Shown piece by piece: positions 53,038-62,442 of a DNA stretch of 64,000 nucleotides. The notes beneath the pieces are model-generated. The model was given only the letters and a program-made list of their open reading frames with translations. It made no database searches and had not been told where the DNA came from. The translations under genes were made by a program, and so were the position numbers. The first letter of the stretch is position 1. Each line of letters begins with the position of its first letter. The DNA is from Octadecabacter arcticus 238 (lineage in GTDB: Bacteria > Pseudomonadota > Alphaproteobacteria > Rhodobacterales > Rhodobacteraceae). The DNA lies in assembly GCF_000155735.2 (NCBI RefSeq), contig NC_020908.1:1059001-1123000 (forward strand), given 5' to 3'.

Positions 53038-54115
53038 GATTCAAACATCAAGTGCAACGGTTGATTTGAAGGCCGCGATTTCGTCGGCCATGGCTTCAGC
53101 GGGTGTTCTCCATCCGAGGGTTTTTCTCGGACGGTTGTTCATCAGGTTTGCAACGTCGTTGAGCCATGTTTGGCTTGCACCGTTCAGGTCAGTTCCTTTG
53201 GGCATGAACTGACGCAGCAGTCCGTTGGTGTTCTCGTTGCTGCCGCGCTGCCAGGGAGCATGCGGATCGCAGAACTAGATATCAATTTTCAATCGTCGCG
53301 CCAATTCCGGATGGCAGGCCATTTCGGAGCCACGGTCATAGGTCATGCTCTTGCGCAAATCAGCGGGTAGTCGTCTCATCTGGCGGGTGAAGCTGTCAAG
53401 CGCGGCCTCGGCCCCATTGCCATCCATTTTGCAAAGAATGACAAAGCGTGTCTTGCGCTCGACCAAGGTCCCCACTGACGAGCGATTGAATGCGCCCTTG
53501 ATGAGGTCGCCCTCCCAATGGCCTGGTACCAGTCGTGCTTCGATCTCTTCAGGGCGATTGATAATGCGCAATGATTCCGGGACCATAGCACTGCCCGCCG
53601 CTGTCCTGCGCTTGAGCCCACGCTTAGGCTTCGCTTGACGCAACGCCTCGATCATCGCCGCCTTCAGCCCGCCACGTGGCTGCGCGTAAATCGCGGCATA
53701 GATGGTCTCATGGCTCACATGGGCGGATGGATCATCAGGCTTCATGAGACGCAGTCTCTGCGCAATCTGCTCAGGCGACCAGTGCAGATGTACGAGCTTG
53801 CCATGAACGAAACGATAAAGATCGCTCCCCTCCACAAGCTTGCGCTTGCGGCGGCAGCGCGCGCGCCGGGCATCATAGGCCTGCCGCGCCGCTTGCGGGC
53901 AATAGCTGCCGTCTTCCTGCCGACCTCGCGCCAGCTCACGGCAGATCGTGCTCGCCGGGCGATGCAAAAGCTGGCCGATCAACCGCTGACTGCTGCCCCT
54001 ATTATGCTCGGCTAATATCACGCCACGGTCCTCGCTGCTGAGGTGCTTGCTTCGTATGTCCATCGCAACATCCTATGCCCAAAGGGCTCTGAGTGTTGCA
54101 TTTGAAACTTGAGTC
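53038..54115 (-). mobile_element. IS30-type insertion sequence (about 1078 bp)
   Basis: Imperfect terminal inverted repeats match at 15 of 21 positions (left GATTCAAACATCAAGTGCAAC; right, complement, GACTCAAGTTTCAAATGCAAC, 21 positions each described by their shared TCAA and TGCAAC parts). The target duplication is not clear. It interrupts the secreted-protein gene right after its signal peptide. Confidence 0.8.
53041..54063 (-). pseudogene. IS30 family transposase with one nonsense codon
   Basis: It begins MDIRSKHLSSEDRGVILAEH, with the IS30 helix-turn-helix LLHRPASTICRELARG. DDE parts are PGHWEGDLIKGAFNRSSVG and MTYDRGSEMACHPE. After RRLKIDI a TAG (53275-53277) interrupts, and the frame continues FCDPHAPWQRGSNENTNGLL with the catalytic Glu, ending at 53041. 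In related proteins a Tyr stands at the stop position, so a single base change (TAT or TAC to TAG) killed it. Confidence 0.85.
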
Positions 54116-54524
54116 TAAGCTGTCCGGATTGGCTCTTCTCCGCTTTGTTGAGTTATTCTAGGATTTCAAATAGAACATAGATTGATTATCTGGGATGGAT
54201 GATTGTCTAATTTTGAGCTTGAAGTATTCGGTATCCCTGATGCCCCTGGCTCGTTTGCGGATCATTCCTATACTGACATTACCAGCCTCTATCCTGGCGC
54301 TTGTCAGCTTGTGTTTCGCGTAGTTGCATATGCCCACACAATGTTTTCTTAGGGATTTTGCGAACTTTTTCAGATAGAGCATGTGTGACTGATCTGCGAT
54401 CAGGCACCAATTTTCCAGTTGCTCTGACATCCCCTCAAATGATGGGGCGCTCCACACAGCCTGAAGCTGTTCTTTTAAGACGTAAAGCGTATTCAGGTTG
54501 CTATTGCTCTCCAGCAACGTTTGC

Positions 54525-55911
54525 GAGTTATTGTCAAATCTGGTGTTTGAGTATTGTTGGTCATGCGGTGATCTGGTCGGGGTTTGTGGTTTCGATTCCG
54601 TCTTTGAACGTGACGCCTGTGATGACTTTTGCGAGGTAGTCAAAGCCGCGTAGCTTCCTCCAATTTTACTCAGCACATTGCCCCAGTTTGAACATCATGT
54701 GCAGCATGCCATCGCGTGACAGGCAGCCCTTTGAACGCTTGGTACGATGCCGGATCGTCGCGAAGGCCGATTCAATTGGATTGCTAGTGCGGATGCTTTG
54801 CCAATGCTGCGCCGGGAAGTCGAAGAATGCCATGAGTTCCTCACGATCTTTTTGCAGGCATAGTGTGGCCTTGGGATATTTGGGTTCGTAGGTTTTGATG
54901 AACAGATCGAACGCCTTTTCTGCATCGACTTTGGTCTCGGCCTGCCAGATGTCGTGCAGCGCGGCCTTGGCTTTTGGCTGAGACAGCTTGGGTAAACAAT
55001 TGAGCACGTTCATCGTTTTGTGTTGCCAACAGCGTTGATGGCGGGTCTCAGGATAGACTTCGTCCATGGCCGCCCAAAACCCCATGGCACCGTCCCCGAT
55101 GGCCAGCTTGGGCGCATTCATGCCTCGGCTTTTGAGGTTAAGCAGAACCTCGCGCCAGCTCTGCGTGGACTCGCGCACCCCATCCTCAATTGCCAGAAAT
55201 CGCTTCTTGCCACGGGCAGTTACCCCAATAATAACAAGGGCACAGAGCTTGTCATCCTCGCCCCGAAGGCCGCTGTGAACGCCGTCGGCCCAGATATAGA
55301 CGATGGGCTCGTCATCTAACTCAGCGCCTTTCCAAGCCTCGTATTCATTGGCCCAATCGCGTTTTAAACGCGAAACCGTATTAGCCGACAAGCCAACGGC
55401 ATCTGGGCCCAGAAGAACCTTGAGGGCGGGAGCCATCTCGCCGCTGGAGATCCCTTTGCGGTAAAGCCATGGCAAGGCCGCTTCCAGCGTCTTCGTGCGG
55501 CGCACATAGGGCGGCACCAGGGCAGACCGGAATGTCACCGGTGTGCCGTCCTTGGACCGAACCTTTGGAATGCGCACGCTCACAGGGCCAATGCCCGTTT
55601 GAAACGGGCGGGCCGGATGATGTCCATTACGCACGACTGCCGCGTGACCGGCATCGGTGCGTAAGCCGGTAAATTGCGCCAAATAACTGACAAGCTCAGC
55701 CTCAACTGCTGTCGCGATCAATTGTTGTGCTCCCGTTTTCAGCAACTCCGCCAACGCGTCCGTCATCTCGTCTCGACGCGCAAAATCAACAATGTTAGTA
55801 GTTCCCATGGTGGTGTATCTCCTTTGGTTGGGCTGCTGTCTTCCAACAACAATTCAACCAGATACGCCGCCAACCTTCAAACCACTCAAACACCAGATTC
55901 AGTCATAGCTC
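54525..55911 (-). mobile_element. IS256-type insertion sequence, copy B (1387 bp)
   Basis: Same length and ends as copy A. The flanking 9-bp direct repeat AACGTTTGC (54516-54524 and 55912-55920) is exact, so this insertion has not been rearranged. Confidence 0.95.
54561..55808 (-). pseudogene. IS256 transposase, copy B, with premature stop
   Basis: Nearly identical to the gene at 36963-38210, but the Gln codon CAA after LGQCAE is TAA (54666-54668), removing the last 35 residues. The three acidic active-site residues lie before the stop, so partial function cannot be excluded. Confidence 0.9.
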
Positions 55912-57365
55912 AACGTTTGCAGCTTGTTACTTTGTTTTTCATTCAACTTATCCGCATTTTTGAGCAACAGATAATGCGTGCCCTTCATCAACTCTTTACC
56001 ACTTGGATCGGCCTTCCTGAACTCAAGGCGACGCTGATTATGGATAGCCTTGCTGTAGTTTTTCATGACGTGGAAACGGTCAAATACGATGTCGGCCATC
56101 GGCAAGGACTCCCTGATAGCCTTTTGGTAGGCAGGCCCCATATCCATCGACACGGCCTTTATTTTATGGGCTGTATCTGGCCGCAGCTGTTTCAAAAACC
56201 TTGAAAAAACTTCGGCAGTTCGACCGGCTTCCACCCAGACCAGATGCCCTCCGACCATATCGTAGACCACCGTCATATAGTCATGACCTTTCGCCCGGGC
56301 CACTTCATCGACACCAATGTATTCCAAGCCAGCAAGCTGTGCGGGATCAAGCGCAGGGAGCGTTTCCATCAGGTATGCCTTGTCGATATTCTTTACCGTC
56401 TCCCATCGTATACCTAAATGCCTGGAGACAGCCAGAATGGATAAATGACGGCACAATCCACTGATAAGATGGCAAAATCGATGGGTGAAACGGCACCCTT
56501 TATCAACAGAAGGACACGCCTCAATGCGGCGCTCACCCTTGCTAATAAAAACCTGCGCTAGCTCAATCTCAATCACACAAGGATACCCAAAAAACGGGAT
56601 GTCGTTTACTTGTCGGCGAATATGTTGGTTGATGCTACCCTTCTTGCCGGTTGCCGGTTGCAGGGTCTATAGCGCTCCTGCGGGCATCCCGACTGCACTG
56701 AACAATAACCTTCGCACCGTCTTCAGCCAGCTCAATTTCATTTACACGTTGCCCCTTCAGGCGTAAAATATGTTGCGAGATGTCGATGGTCATATACCTG
56801 CCCTATGAAAAGTTGTCAGAAACCTAACATATCAACAGGTTACTTGATGGTCGGCATCTTTTCTTACTCAACAAAGCGGAGAAGAGCCATATAATTCATC
56901 TGGCGATCAACTGTATTCGCCGCGCAGTTTCAACATCGTTGCAGGAGGTGACAATTACCTTCCTGACTGTGGGTTCGGTTCCAATAACGTTGGGTATTTC
57001 CCGACAACGCCCGACTTCTCTTTCGATCTGAGCAATATGAACGGCTATCGACTGGAAATTTCAGTGTTGAGCAACTGTGATGCGGTGCTGTTGGTCAATA
57101 CGGCGGACACGCAGTGGGTTTTACGATGATGACAGCAATGGCTAAGCGGACCCGCGTATTAATCTGTCAGATCGGCAGGTCGGGAACGGGGTTCTTGATG
57201 TCTGGATCGGGACCTATGATGGCGACTACTGCGATGCCACTTTGACGCTTGAGACGTTCTAGGAGCATTTTTTTATGGAATTATTTTGAGCCGCGTGGGG
57301 AAACCTGCGCGGCATCATTCGTTTAGATGGTCCCAAAATCGACGTTCTATTGTGAATGGCGCACG

Positions 57366-57397
57366 AAAAAAAGGCCACCCATTACAGGGGCGGCCTT
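57366..57397 (-). terminator. Intrinsic terminator of rplI
   Basis: On the complement strand AAGGCCGCCCC pairs with GGGTGGCCTT (one mismatch) and is followed by TTTTTTT. It lies 26 bp after the rplI stop. The 160 bp between 57263 and 57422 hold nothing else. Confidence 0.85.
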
Positions 57398-57422
57398 CAT
57401 TCGATAGTCAGCTTGAGAAGAC

Positions 57423-58055
57423 TTAGCCTTCGTCAGAAGCGTCTTCAGCCGATGCTTCGGCGGCAGGGGCCGCGTCGTCATCGCCAAAGTCGTCGAGACC
57501 GGCAGCGCCGAGATCGTCGAACAGCTCCTGAATTTCGAACTCAGCAGCGGCTTCTTCTTCGGCAGCCAATTCAGCAACAGATTTGCCAGCAGCCTGAAGT
57601 TCAGCTTCCTCAACCGAACGTGCGACGTTCAACTTGATGATTGCTGTGACTTCCGGGTGTAGCTTGACTGCGACGTCGTGAATGCCAAGCTCTTTGATCG
57701 GGTCAATCAATGCGACCTGCTTTTTGTCGACTGTAAAGCCAGCCGCAGTTGCAGATTCTGCAGCGTCACGGGTGGTGACGGAGCCGTACAGATTGCCGCC
57801 ATCGGATGCAGAGCGAATCACGATGAAGGTTTCACCGTCCAACTTTGCAGCCATTGCGTCGGCTTCTTTCTTGGTCTCCAGGTTTTGCGCTTCAAGTTGC
57901 GCTTTCTGGGCTTCGAAAGATTTCATGTTTGCAGCATTGACGCGCAGTGCTTTGCCTTGCGGCAGCAAGAAGTTACGTGCGTAGCCCTGTTTCACAGAGA
58001 CGACGTCGCCCATCTGACCCAGCTTCGCTACGCGTTCGAGAAGGATGATATCCAT
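57423..58055 (-). CDS. rplI: 50S ribosomal protein L9
   Basis: A 210-residue large-subunit protein. The N-terminal domain has [20 protein letters not shown] and [20 protein letters not shown]. The C-terminal rRNA-binding domain contains [20 protein letters not shown]. Compared with E. coli L9 (149 residues) it has a 60-residue acidic, Ala/Glu/Asp-rich extension, a common trait in alphaproteobacteria. Last gene of rpsF-rpsR-rplI, 13 bp after rpsR. Confidence 0.96.
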   Translation of the reverse strand: MDIILLERVAKLGQMGDVVSVKQGYARNFLLPQGKALRVNAANMKSFEAQKAQLEAQNLETKKEADAMAAKLDGETFIVIRSASDGGNLYGSVTTRDAAESATAAGFTVDKKQVALIDPIKELGIHDVAVKLHPEVTAIIKLNVARSVEEAELQAAGKSVAELAAEEEAAAEFEIQELFDDLGAAGLDDFGDDDAAPAAEASAEDASDEG

Positions 58056-58067
58056 GATGTCTGTCCT

Positions 58068-58295
58068 TTACTTGACGGCGTACGGCAGCAACGCGAGAAA
58101 CCGTGCGCGTTTGATGGCACGGGCCAGCGCACGCTGGTTCTTGGCGCCAACTGCGGTGATGCGGGATGGTACGATCTTGCCGCGCTCGGAAACATAGCGC
58201 TGCAGAGTACGAGTGTCTTTGTAGTCGATCTTTGGGGCGTTATCGCCTTCAAACGGATCGGACTTACGGCGGCGGAAAAATGGTTTAGTAGCCAT
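58068..58295 (-). CDS. rpsR: 30S ribosomal protein S18
   Basis: A 75-residue small-subunit protein with [32 protein letters not shown] and [20 protein letters not shown], the S18 signature. It sits between rpsF and rplI, 29 bp downstream of rpsF. Confidence 0.97.
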   Translation of the reverse strand: MATKPFFRRRKSDPFEGDNAPKIDYKDTRTLQRYVSERGKIVPSRITAVGAKNQRALARAIKRARFLALLPYAVK

Positions 58296-58324
58296 GACTT
58301 ATGGTCCTTTCTTGATCTGATTAA

Positions 58325-58678
58325 TTAGCGGCGTTCGCGGCGTTCTGGACGCTCGTCACGCTTTTGCATTTGCACCGAAGGGCCTTCTTCGTGTGCATCA
58401 ACTTTAATCGTAAGAATGCGCATTACGTCTTCGTGCAGACGCATCAGGCGTTCCATTTCCTGCACGGCGGGAGCCGGTGCATCGGAACGCAAAAAGGCAT
58501 AGTGGCCCTTGCGGTTCTTGTTGATCTTGTAGGCCATTGTCTTGACGCCCCAGTATTCGGACATGACCACTTTGCCGTCGTTGTCCGACAGCACTGTGGA
58601 AAAATGTTCGATGAGGGCTTCAGCTTGCGTGTTGGACAAGTCCTGGCGCGCAATAAACACATGCTCATATAAAGGCAT
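58325..58678 (-). CDS. rpsF: 30S ribosomal protein S6
   Basis: A 117-residue small-subunit protein: MPLYEHVFIARQDLSNTQAE, VVMSEYWGVKTMAYKINKNR and KGHYAFLRSDAPAPAVQEME. It ends in a basic/acidic tail (KRDERPERRERR). ATG 58678 is chosen from family alignments over an in-frame start at 58711. First gene of the ribosomal trio. Confidence 0.96.
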   Translation of the reverse strand: MPLYEHVFIARQDLSNTQAEALIEHFSTVLSDNDGKVVMSEYWGVKTMAYKINKNRKGHYAFLRSDAPAPAVQEMERLMRLHEDVMRILTIKVDAHEEGPSVQMQKRDERPERRERR

Positions 58679-58961
58679 GGGTGCTCCGTTCATATCTGCG
58701 GCGCATTTCATAGGGTGGGGATTTCACCTTGCGCTCCCACCCACGAGAGACTGCGCAGTTCATAAAAATCTGCGCAAGGTTGGGGCCTTATACAAAGGAA
58801 CGGCGCGAGGGCAAGCGAAACACGGCCGCGGCGAGGATTGTTCGGCGATTGATGCGCTGACGGATGCAGTTTGGTTAACAGAATTTCCCGCACTCACCTA
58901 TTGGCGAACACGTTTGTGCCTAAGTTCGCCGTAAAGTTGTATTTGAGCAGAGGAGCCACCA

Positions 58962-59605
58962 ATGAGCACACATCCCGATCCAATCGACTTCACAGACTTG
59001 ACCACAGAAACCTATCAAGCCCGATCAAACCAAAACTCTATGTCCATGCGTCCAAACGTGACTGAGCATTATTGGGTTACGAGGTACGTCCATACGAACA
59101 ACTCGTTGATATCGCCGTGTTGCTGCGGGCGACCTGCGGATTTTTGACAGTGGCGACGTTGATCGCTGCCGTCGGTCTCTGGCTGTTGCCGTCAACGGTA
59201 TTTGGTGCGCAGGCCATGGTCGCAAAGATGACTGTGTCGCTGTTGTTGATCTGTGCGGCGCTGGTGTTGGCACGCGTGGTCGCGCGCGGAACCTGTGTTC
59301 GGGTCCAGATTGACACTGCAGCAGGTGAAGTGCGCGAAGTCGTTGACGGAATGTTTCAGAGCGACATCGTGTTGGCACATTACAGGTTTGATGCAATCGA
59401 CGCCGTAGACGTCATTGCCGCGCGTTCCAGTGCGTCGTTCCGGCAGGTTCAGATCATCATCAAAGGGATCGGTCCTGTGCCTGCGGGCGATGGATCGCCG
59501 CTGTTGATTGCCGTATTGCGCAGCCGCTTGGCCAGTGATTTCGGATTGGAAAACGCGCATCCTGCGCGTGAGGCGGTTTGGGGTGGGCCACTGTCGCCCT
59601 CCTAA
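58962..59605 (+). pseudogene. Membrane protein gene, probably frameshifted
   Basis: An ATG at 58962 after AGAGGAG opens MSTHPDPIDFTDLTTETYQA and runs to about 59065. There the sensible reading moves to another frame: GYEVRPYEQLVDIAVLLRAT, two membrane helices (VATLIAAVGLWLLPS and VSLLLICAALVLARVVARG), then a PH-like beta-rich part (VQIDTAAGEVREVVDGMFQS, FRQVQIIIKGIGPVPAGDGS) to 59605. A frameshift in GAGCATTATTGGG is likely. Alternatively, translation starts at TTG 59072 and the upstream reading is not used. Family not recognised. Confidence 0.5.
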
Positions 59606-59754
59606 GATCCAATGCGCAGACAGCTTTAACGTGTTTTCGGCCCCCAAAGCGGGGCCGTTTGCCGTTTACCAGCCTAAGCGCCTTGGTCGCCAGATGTCTT
59701 GTGCGCAGGCTTTCGCCACGTTACCCCTGAGGAAAGAAAAAGGAGGGGGCATCT

Positions 59755-60693
59755 ATGAGAGCGTTTGTTTTTCCAGGTCAAGGCGCGCAGACCATCGGGA
59801 TGGGGCAGGCCATGGCGCAGGCGTATCCTGCGGCGAAGGCGGTGTTTGACGAGGTCGATGATGCGTTGGGCGAAAAGCTGTCGGATCTGATTTGGTCCGG
59901 CGATATTGCAGATCTGACCCTGACCAAAAATGCACAACCCGCGCTGATGGCCACATCATTGGCCGCGATGCGCGCGCTTGAGGTCGAAGGCGTCACGATT
60001 GCCGCTGCGTCGTTTGTCGCGGGTCATTCGTTAGGGGAGTATTCGGCGCTCGCAGCATCTGGTGCATCGAGCATTGCAGATACCGCACGTCTGTTGCGTA
60101 TTCGCGGTGAGGCGATGCAGGACGCCGTGCCCGTGGGCATTGGCGCAATGGCGGTTTTGTTGGGCCTAGATTTCGCAGGTGCACAAGCTGTTGCGGCTGA
60201 GGCAGCACAAGGTGAGGTGTGTCAGGCTGCCAATGATAATGACCCGAGCCAAGTTGTCGTATCGGGCCACAGGTCGGCTGTCGAGCGCGCAGTGGAGATC
60301 GCAAAGGCACATGGCGCAAAACGCGCCATGCTGCTTCCGGTGAGCGCGCCGTTCCATTCATCGCTGATGGGTCCGGCGGCGGATGTGATGGCAAAGGCAT
60401 TGGCGGATGTGACGATGACGGCGCCTGCGGTGCCTTTGATTGCAAATGTACGGGCTGCTGCCGTTGGTGTGGACGACATCAAGGGGTTGCTTGTGGAACA
60501 GATCACAGGGTCCGTACGCTGGCGTGAGAGCGTGATGTGGATGGCAGATGCAGGTGTCACCGACGTGTGGGAAATTGGCGCGGGCAAGGCGCTGTCTGGG
60601 ATGGTAAAACGGGTGGATCGCAACATCGCGACCCGCGCAATTGGATCACCTGATGATATTGTGGCGGCGGTTGCTGCATTGAACGAAGGATAA
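59755..60693 (+). CDS. fabD: Malonyl-CoA:ACP transacylase FabD
   Basis: A 312-residue enzyme that loads malonyl groups on acyl carrier protein. FVFPGQGAQTIGMG opens the protein, the nucleophile Ser92 is in AGHSLGEYSALAA, and the catalytic His is in VSAPFHSSLM. It starts the fatty acid synthesis cluster fabD-fabG-acpP-fabF, with fabG 3 bp downstream. Confidence 0.96.
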   Translation: MRAFVFPGQGAQTIGMGQAMAQAYPAAKAVFDEVDDALGEKLSDLIWSGDIADLTLTKNAQPALMATSLAAMRALEVEGVTIAAASFVAGHSLGEYSALAASGASSIADTARLLRIRGEAMQDAVPVGIGAMAVLLGLDFAGAQAVAAEAAQGEVCQAANDNDPSQVVVSGHRSAVERAVEIAKAHGAKRAMLLPVSAPFHSSLMGPAADVMAKALADVTMTAPAVPLIANVRAAAVGVDDIKGLLVEQITGSVRWRESVMWMADAGVTDVWEIGAGKALSGMVKRVDRNIATRAIGSPDDIVAAVAALNEG

Positions 60694-60696
60694 GAC

Positions 60697-61434
60697 ATGT
60701 TTGATTTAACTGGAAAAAACGCGCTTATCACCGGCGCATCAGGTGGCATTGGCGGGGAAATTGCGCGTGCACTGCACGGCGCGGGCGCAACGGTGGGTTT
60801 GTCGGGAACGCGGGTTGAACCGCTTGACGCGCTGGCCGCTGAGCTGGGCACGCGCGCGCATGTGCTGCCCTGTGATCTCAGCGACGGCGCGGCGGTTGAC
60901 GCGCTGCCCAAGCAGGCGATCGAGGCGATGGGGTCTGTCGATATCTTGATAAACAACGCTGGCATCACCCGCGATCAGATTTTTATGCGGATGTCGGATG
61001 ACGAATGGGGCGACGTGATTAACGTCAACCTGACGTCTACGATGCGTCTGTGTAAGGGCGTGATCCGTGGCATGATGAAGGAGCGTTGGGGGCGGATTGT
61101 GAATGTGAGTTCCATTGTCGGTGCCACAGGCAATCCGGGCCAAGCAAATTATGCCGCGTCCAAGGCGGGTATGGTTGGGATGTCCAAATCCATCGCCTAT
61201 GAGGTGGCATCGCGCGGAATTACGGTCAATTGCATCGCGCCGGGCTTTATCGCAACACCGATGACCGACAAGCTGAGCGATGAGCAAAAAGACAAGATTA
61301 ACCAACAGATTCCCGCCGGTCGGATGGGAACACCGGAAGAAATTGCTGCGGCTGCACTGTATTTGGCAAGCGTGCAGGCGGCCTACGTCACCGGCACAAC
61401 TTTGCACGTCAACGGTGGTATGGCGATGCTGTAG
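60697..61434 (+). CDS. fabG: 3-oxoacyl-ACP reductase FabG
   Basis: A 245-residue short-chain dehydrogenase reducing 3-ketoacyl-ACP with NADPH. The cofactor motif TGASGGIGG, NNAG (residues 86-89) and the catalytic Ser139, Tyr152 and Lys156 (NYAASKAG) are present. Conserved C-terminal MTDKLSDEQKDKINQQIPAG. Second gene of the cluster. Confidence 0.97.
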   Translation: MFDLTGKNALITGASGGIGGEIARALHGAGATVGLSGTRVEPLDALAAELGTRAHVLPCDLSDGAAVDALPKQAIEAMGSVDILINNAGITRDQIFMRMSDDEWGDVINVNLTSTMRLCKGVIRGMMKERWGRIVNVSSIVGATGNPGQANYAASKAGMVGMSKSIAYEVASRGITVNCIAPGFIATPMTDKLSDEQKDKINQQIPAGRMGTPEEIAAAALYLASVQAAYVTGTTLHVNGGMAML

Positions 61435-61627
61435 CCCCTATATAGAGGCTTATTGAAAGCGTTTGCCAAGACAGGATTCTCTGGTATAGGCGGCGCAGAA
61501 TTGGGGTTTGTGACGCAGCGTCTCAAGTCTTAGCGGTTCTAAGGCGGATCAAAACAGCTGCCCCGACGCACGTTGGATGTGGCATACCTAATAGGGCCAA
61601 AGCCCTGAACTATATGAGGAATTTGAC

Positions 61628-61861
61628 ATGAGCGACGTAGCAGTCCGCGTTCGGAAGATCGTTGTAGAGCACCTTGGTGTTGAAGAAGACAAAGTTGTAG
61701 AAAGCGCGTCATTTATCGACGATCTGGGTGCAGACAGCCTCGACACTGTTGAGCTGGTGATGGCGTTCGAAGAGGAATTCGGCATCGAAATCCCTGACGA
61801 CGCAGCAGAAACGATCCAGAGCTTTGGCGACGCGGTCAAGTTCATCACTGAAGCGTCCTAA
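61628..61861 (+). CDS. acpP: Acyl carrier protein
   Basis: A 77-residue acidic carrier protein. The phosphopantetheine site is Ser37 in [19 protein letters not shown]. The 193-bp gap after fabG probably holds its own promoter, as acpP is usually strongly expressed. A terminator follows. Confidence 0.97.
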   Translation: MSDVAVRVRKIVVEHLGVEEDKVVESASFIDDLGADSLDTVELVMAFEEEFGIEIPDDAAETIQSFGDAVKFITEAS

Positions 61862-61884
61862 GCGACCTTTGGTTCTAAATCGGG

Positions 61885-61918
61885 AAGGGCGGTACCTATA
61901 GTGGGGCCGCCTTTTTTG
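61885..61918 (+). terminator. Intrinsic terminator of acpP
   Basis: AAGGGCGG and CCGCCTT form the stem base, with a partly paired interior, followed by TTTTTTG. Confidence 0.75.
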
Positions 61919-61973
61919 TTGCGATAACAGGGGCCTTGCCTTTACGGTTTGTTGGACAAGATTTGAGGCGAAT

Positions 61974-62357
61974 ATGAAACTGCTGATCCTTTACGGACTA
62001 ATTGCTGCCTGCCTTGTGTGCCTACTGGCCTATTTCGGGATGACACAAGCGTTGGGCGCGCATCCGTGGTGGGCCTTTGATGTCGCGCTATTCGGGGCTG
62101 TGCCAGGGATCTTGCTGGCGGTTGGTTTGGCATATGTGACGCGGTTTGCCTTATTTTTTGCAGCATTTGATCTGGCTTTGTCGGGTGCAATCGTGTGGTG
62201 GGGCAAACGGATGTTTGTCGTGGCCAACGGCGACAATGCATTGGCGGGGCAGATGTGGTTTTTTGGTTGGATCGCAGTTTGTGCCTGCGCTGTGGCCGTG
62301 ATCGCTTTGCTGGTTCAAAAGATTAAAAGTGACGCTGCGCAGTCACCCGCCAATTAA
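61974..62357 (+). CDS. Hypothetical four-helix membrane protein
   Basis: A 127-residue hydrophobic protein with four predicted membrane helices (about residues 2-22, 35-54, 56-75, 92-113) and a short polar tail. It lies between acpP and fabF. No family is recognised; a link to lipid synthesis is only suggested by position. Confidence 0.55.
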   Translation: MKLLILYGLIAACLVCLLAYFGMTQALGAHPWWAFDVALFGAVPGILLAVGLAYVTRFALFFAAFDLALSGAIVWWGKRMFVVANGDNALAGQMWFFGWIAVCACAVAVIALLVQKIKSDAAQSPAN

Positions 62358-62442
62358 ACCCAAAGGCACTGTCGTTATACTTGGCACCTCGTGCGTCACA
62401 CGGTATCAGGTAAAAAAGAAATTTAAACGTGAGGGTTGAGCC

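Larger units (their letters stand above)
54158..56793 (-). pseudogene. ISL3 family transposase, frameshifted and interrupted
   Basis: From ATG 56793 it reads MTIDISQHILRLKGQRVNEI. A 7-bp tandem duplication (TTGCCGG twice, about 56644-56657) shifts the frame. It continues with FFGYPCVIEIELAQVF, HLGIRWETVKNIDKAYLMET, DEVARAKGHDYMTVVYDMVG (DDE Asp) and DRFHVMKNYSKAIHNQRR up to NKLQT. There IS256 copy B is inserted with a perfect 9-bp duplication (AACGTTTGC). The C-terminus (54158-54524) has the Glu region ARIEAGNVSIGMIRKRARGI. Two independent lesions make it inactive. Confidence 0.85.
54131..56888 (-). mobile_element. ISL3-type insertion sequence, interrupted by IS256 copy B
   Basis: Both ends carry GGCTCTTCTCCGCTTTGTTG in inverted orientation, and GGCTCTTC is typical of ISL3 ends. 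The span without the IS256 copy is about 1.37 kb. The 8-bp flanks (TCCGGATT left, ATATAATT right) do not form a target duplication. Confidence 0.85.
52972..57262 (+). pseudogene. Secreted PPC-like protein paralogue, split by nested IS elements
   Basis: The 5' fragment 52972-53037 encodes a signal peptide (MKHLLVSTVAFFSFTGAACA, then CL), like that of the gene at 50581. It is cut by IS30. A 15-bp piece (54116-54130) remains between IS30 and ISL3. The 3' part resumes at 56889 with NSSGDQLYSPRSFNIVAGGD, SNNVGYFPTTPDFSFDLSNM and ISVLSNCDAVLLVN. There an extra G near 57116-57118 shifts the frame (WYYDDD in the intact paralogue), a TAA occurs at 57143-57145, and the end VLDVWIGTYDGDYCDATLTL reaches TAG 57260-57262. 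Confidence 0.78.

Noticed and set aside
54158..54676. 172-codon frame joining IS256 and ISL3 sequence
   Set aside because: It is a chance read-through from the IS256 end into the ISL3 transposase C-terminus, not a gene.
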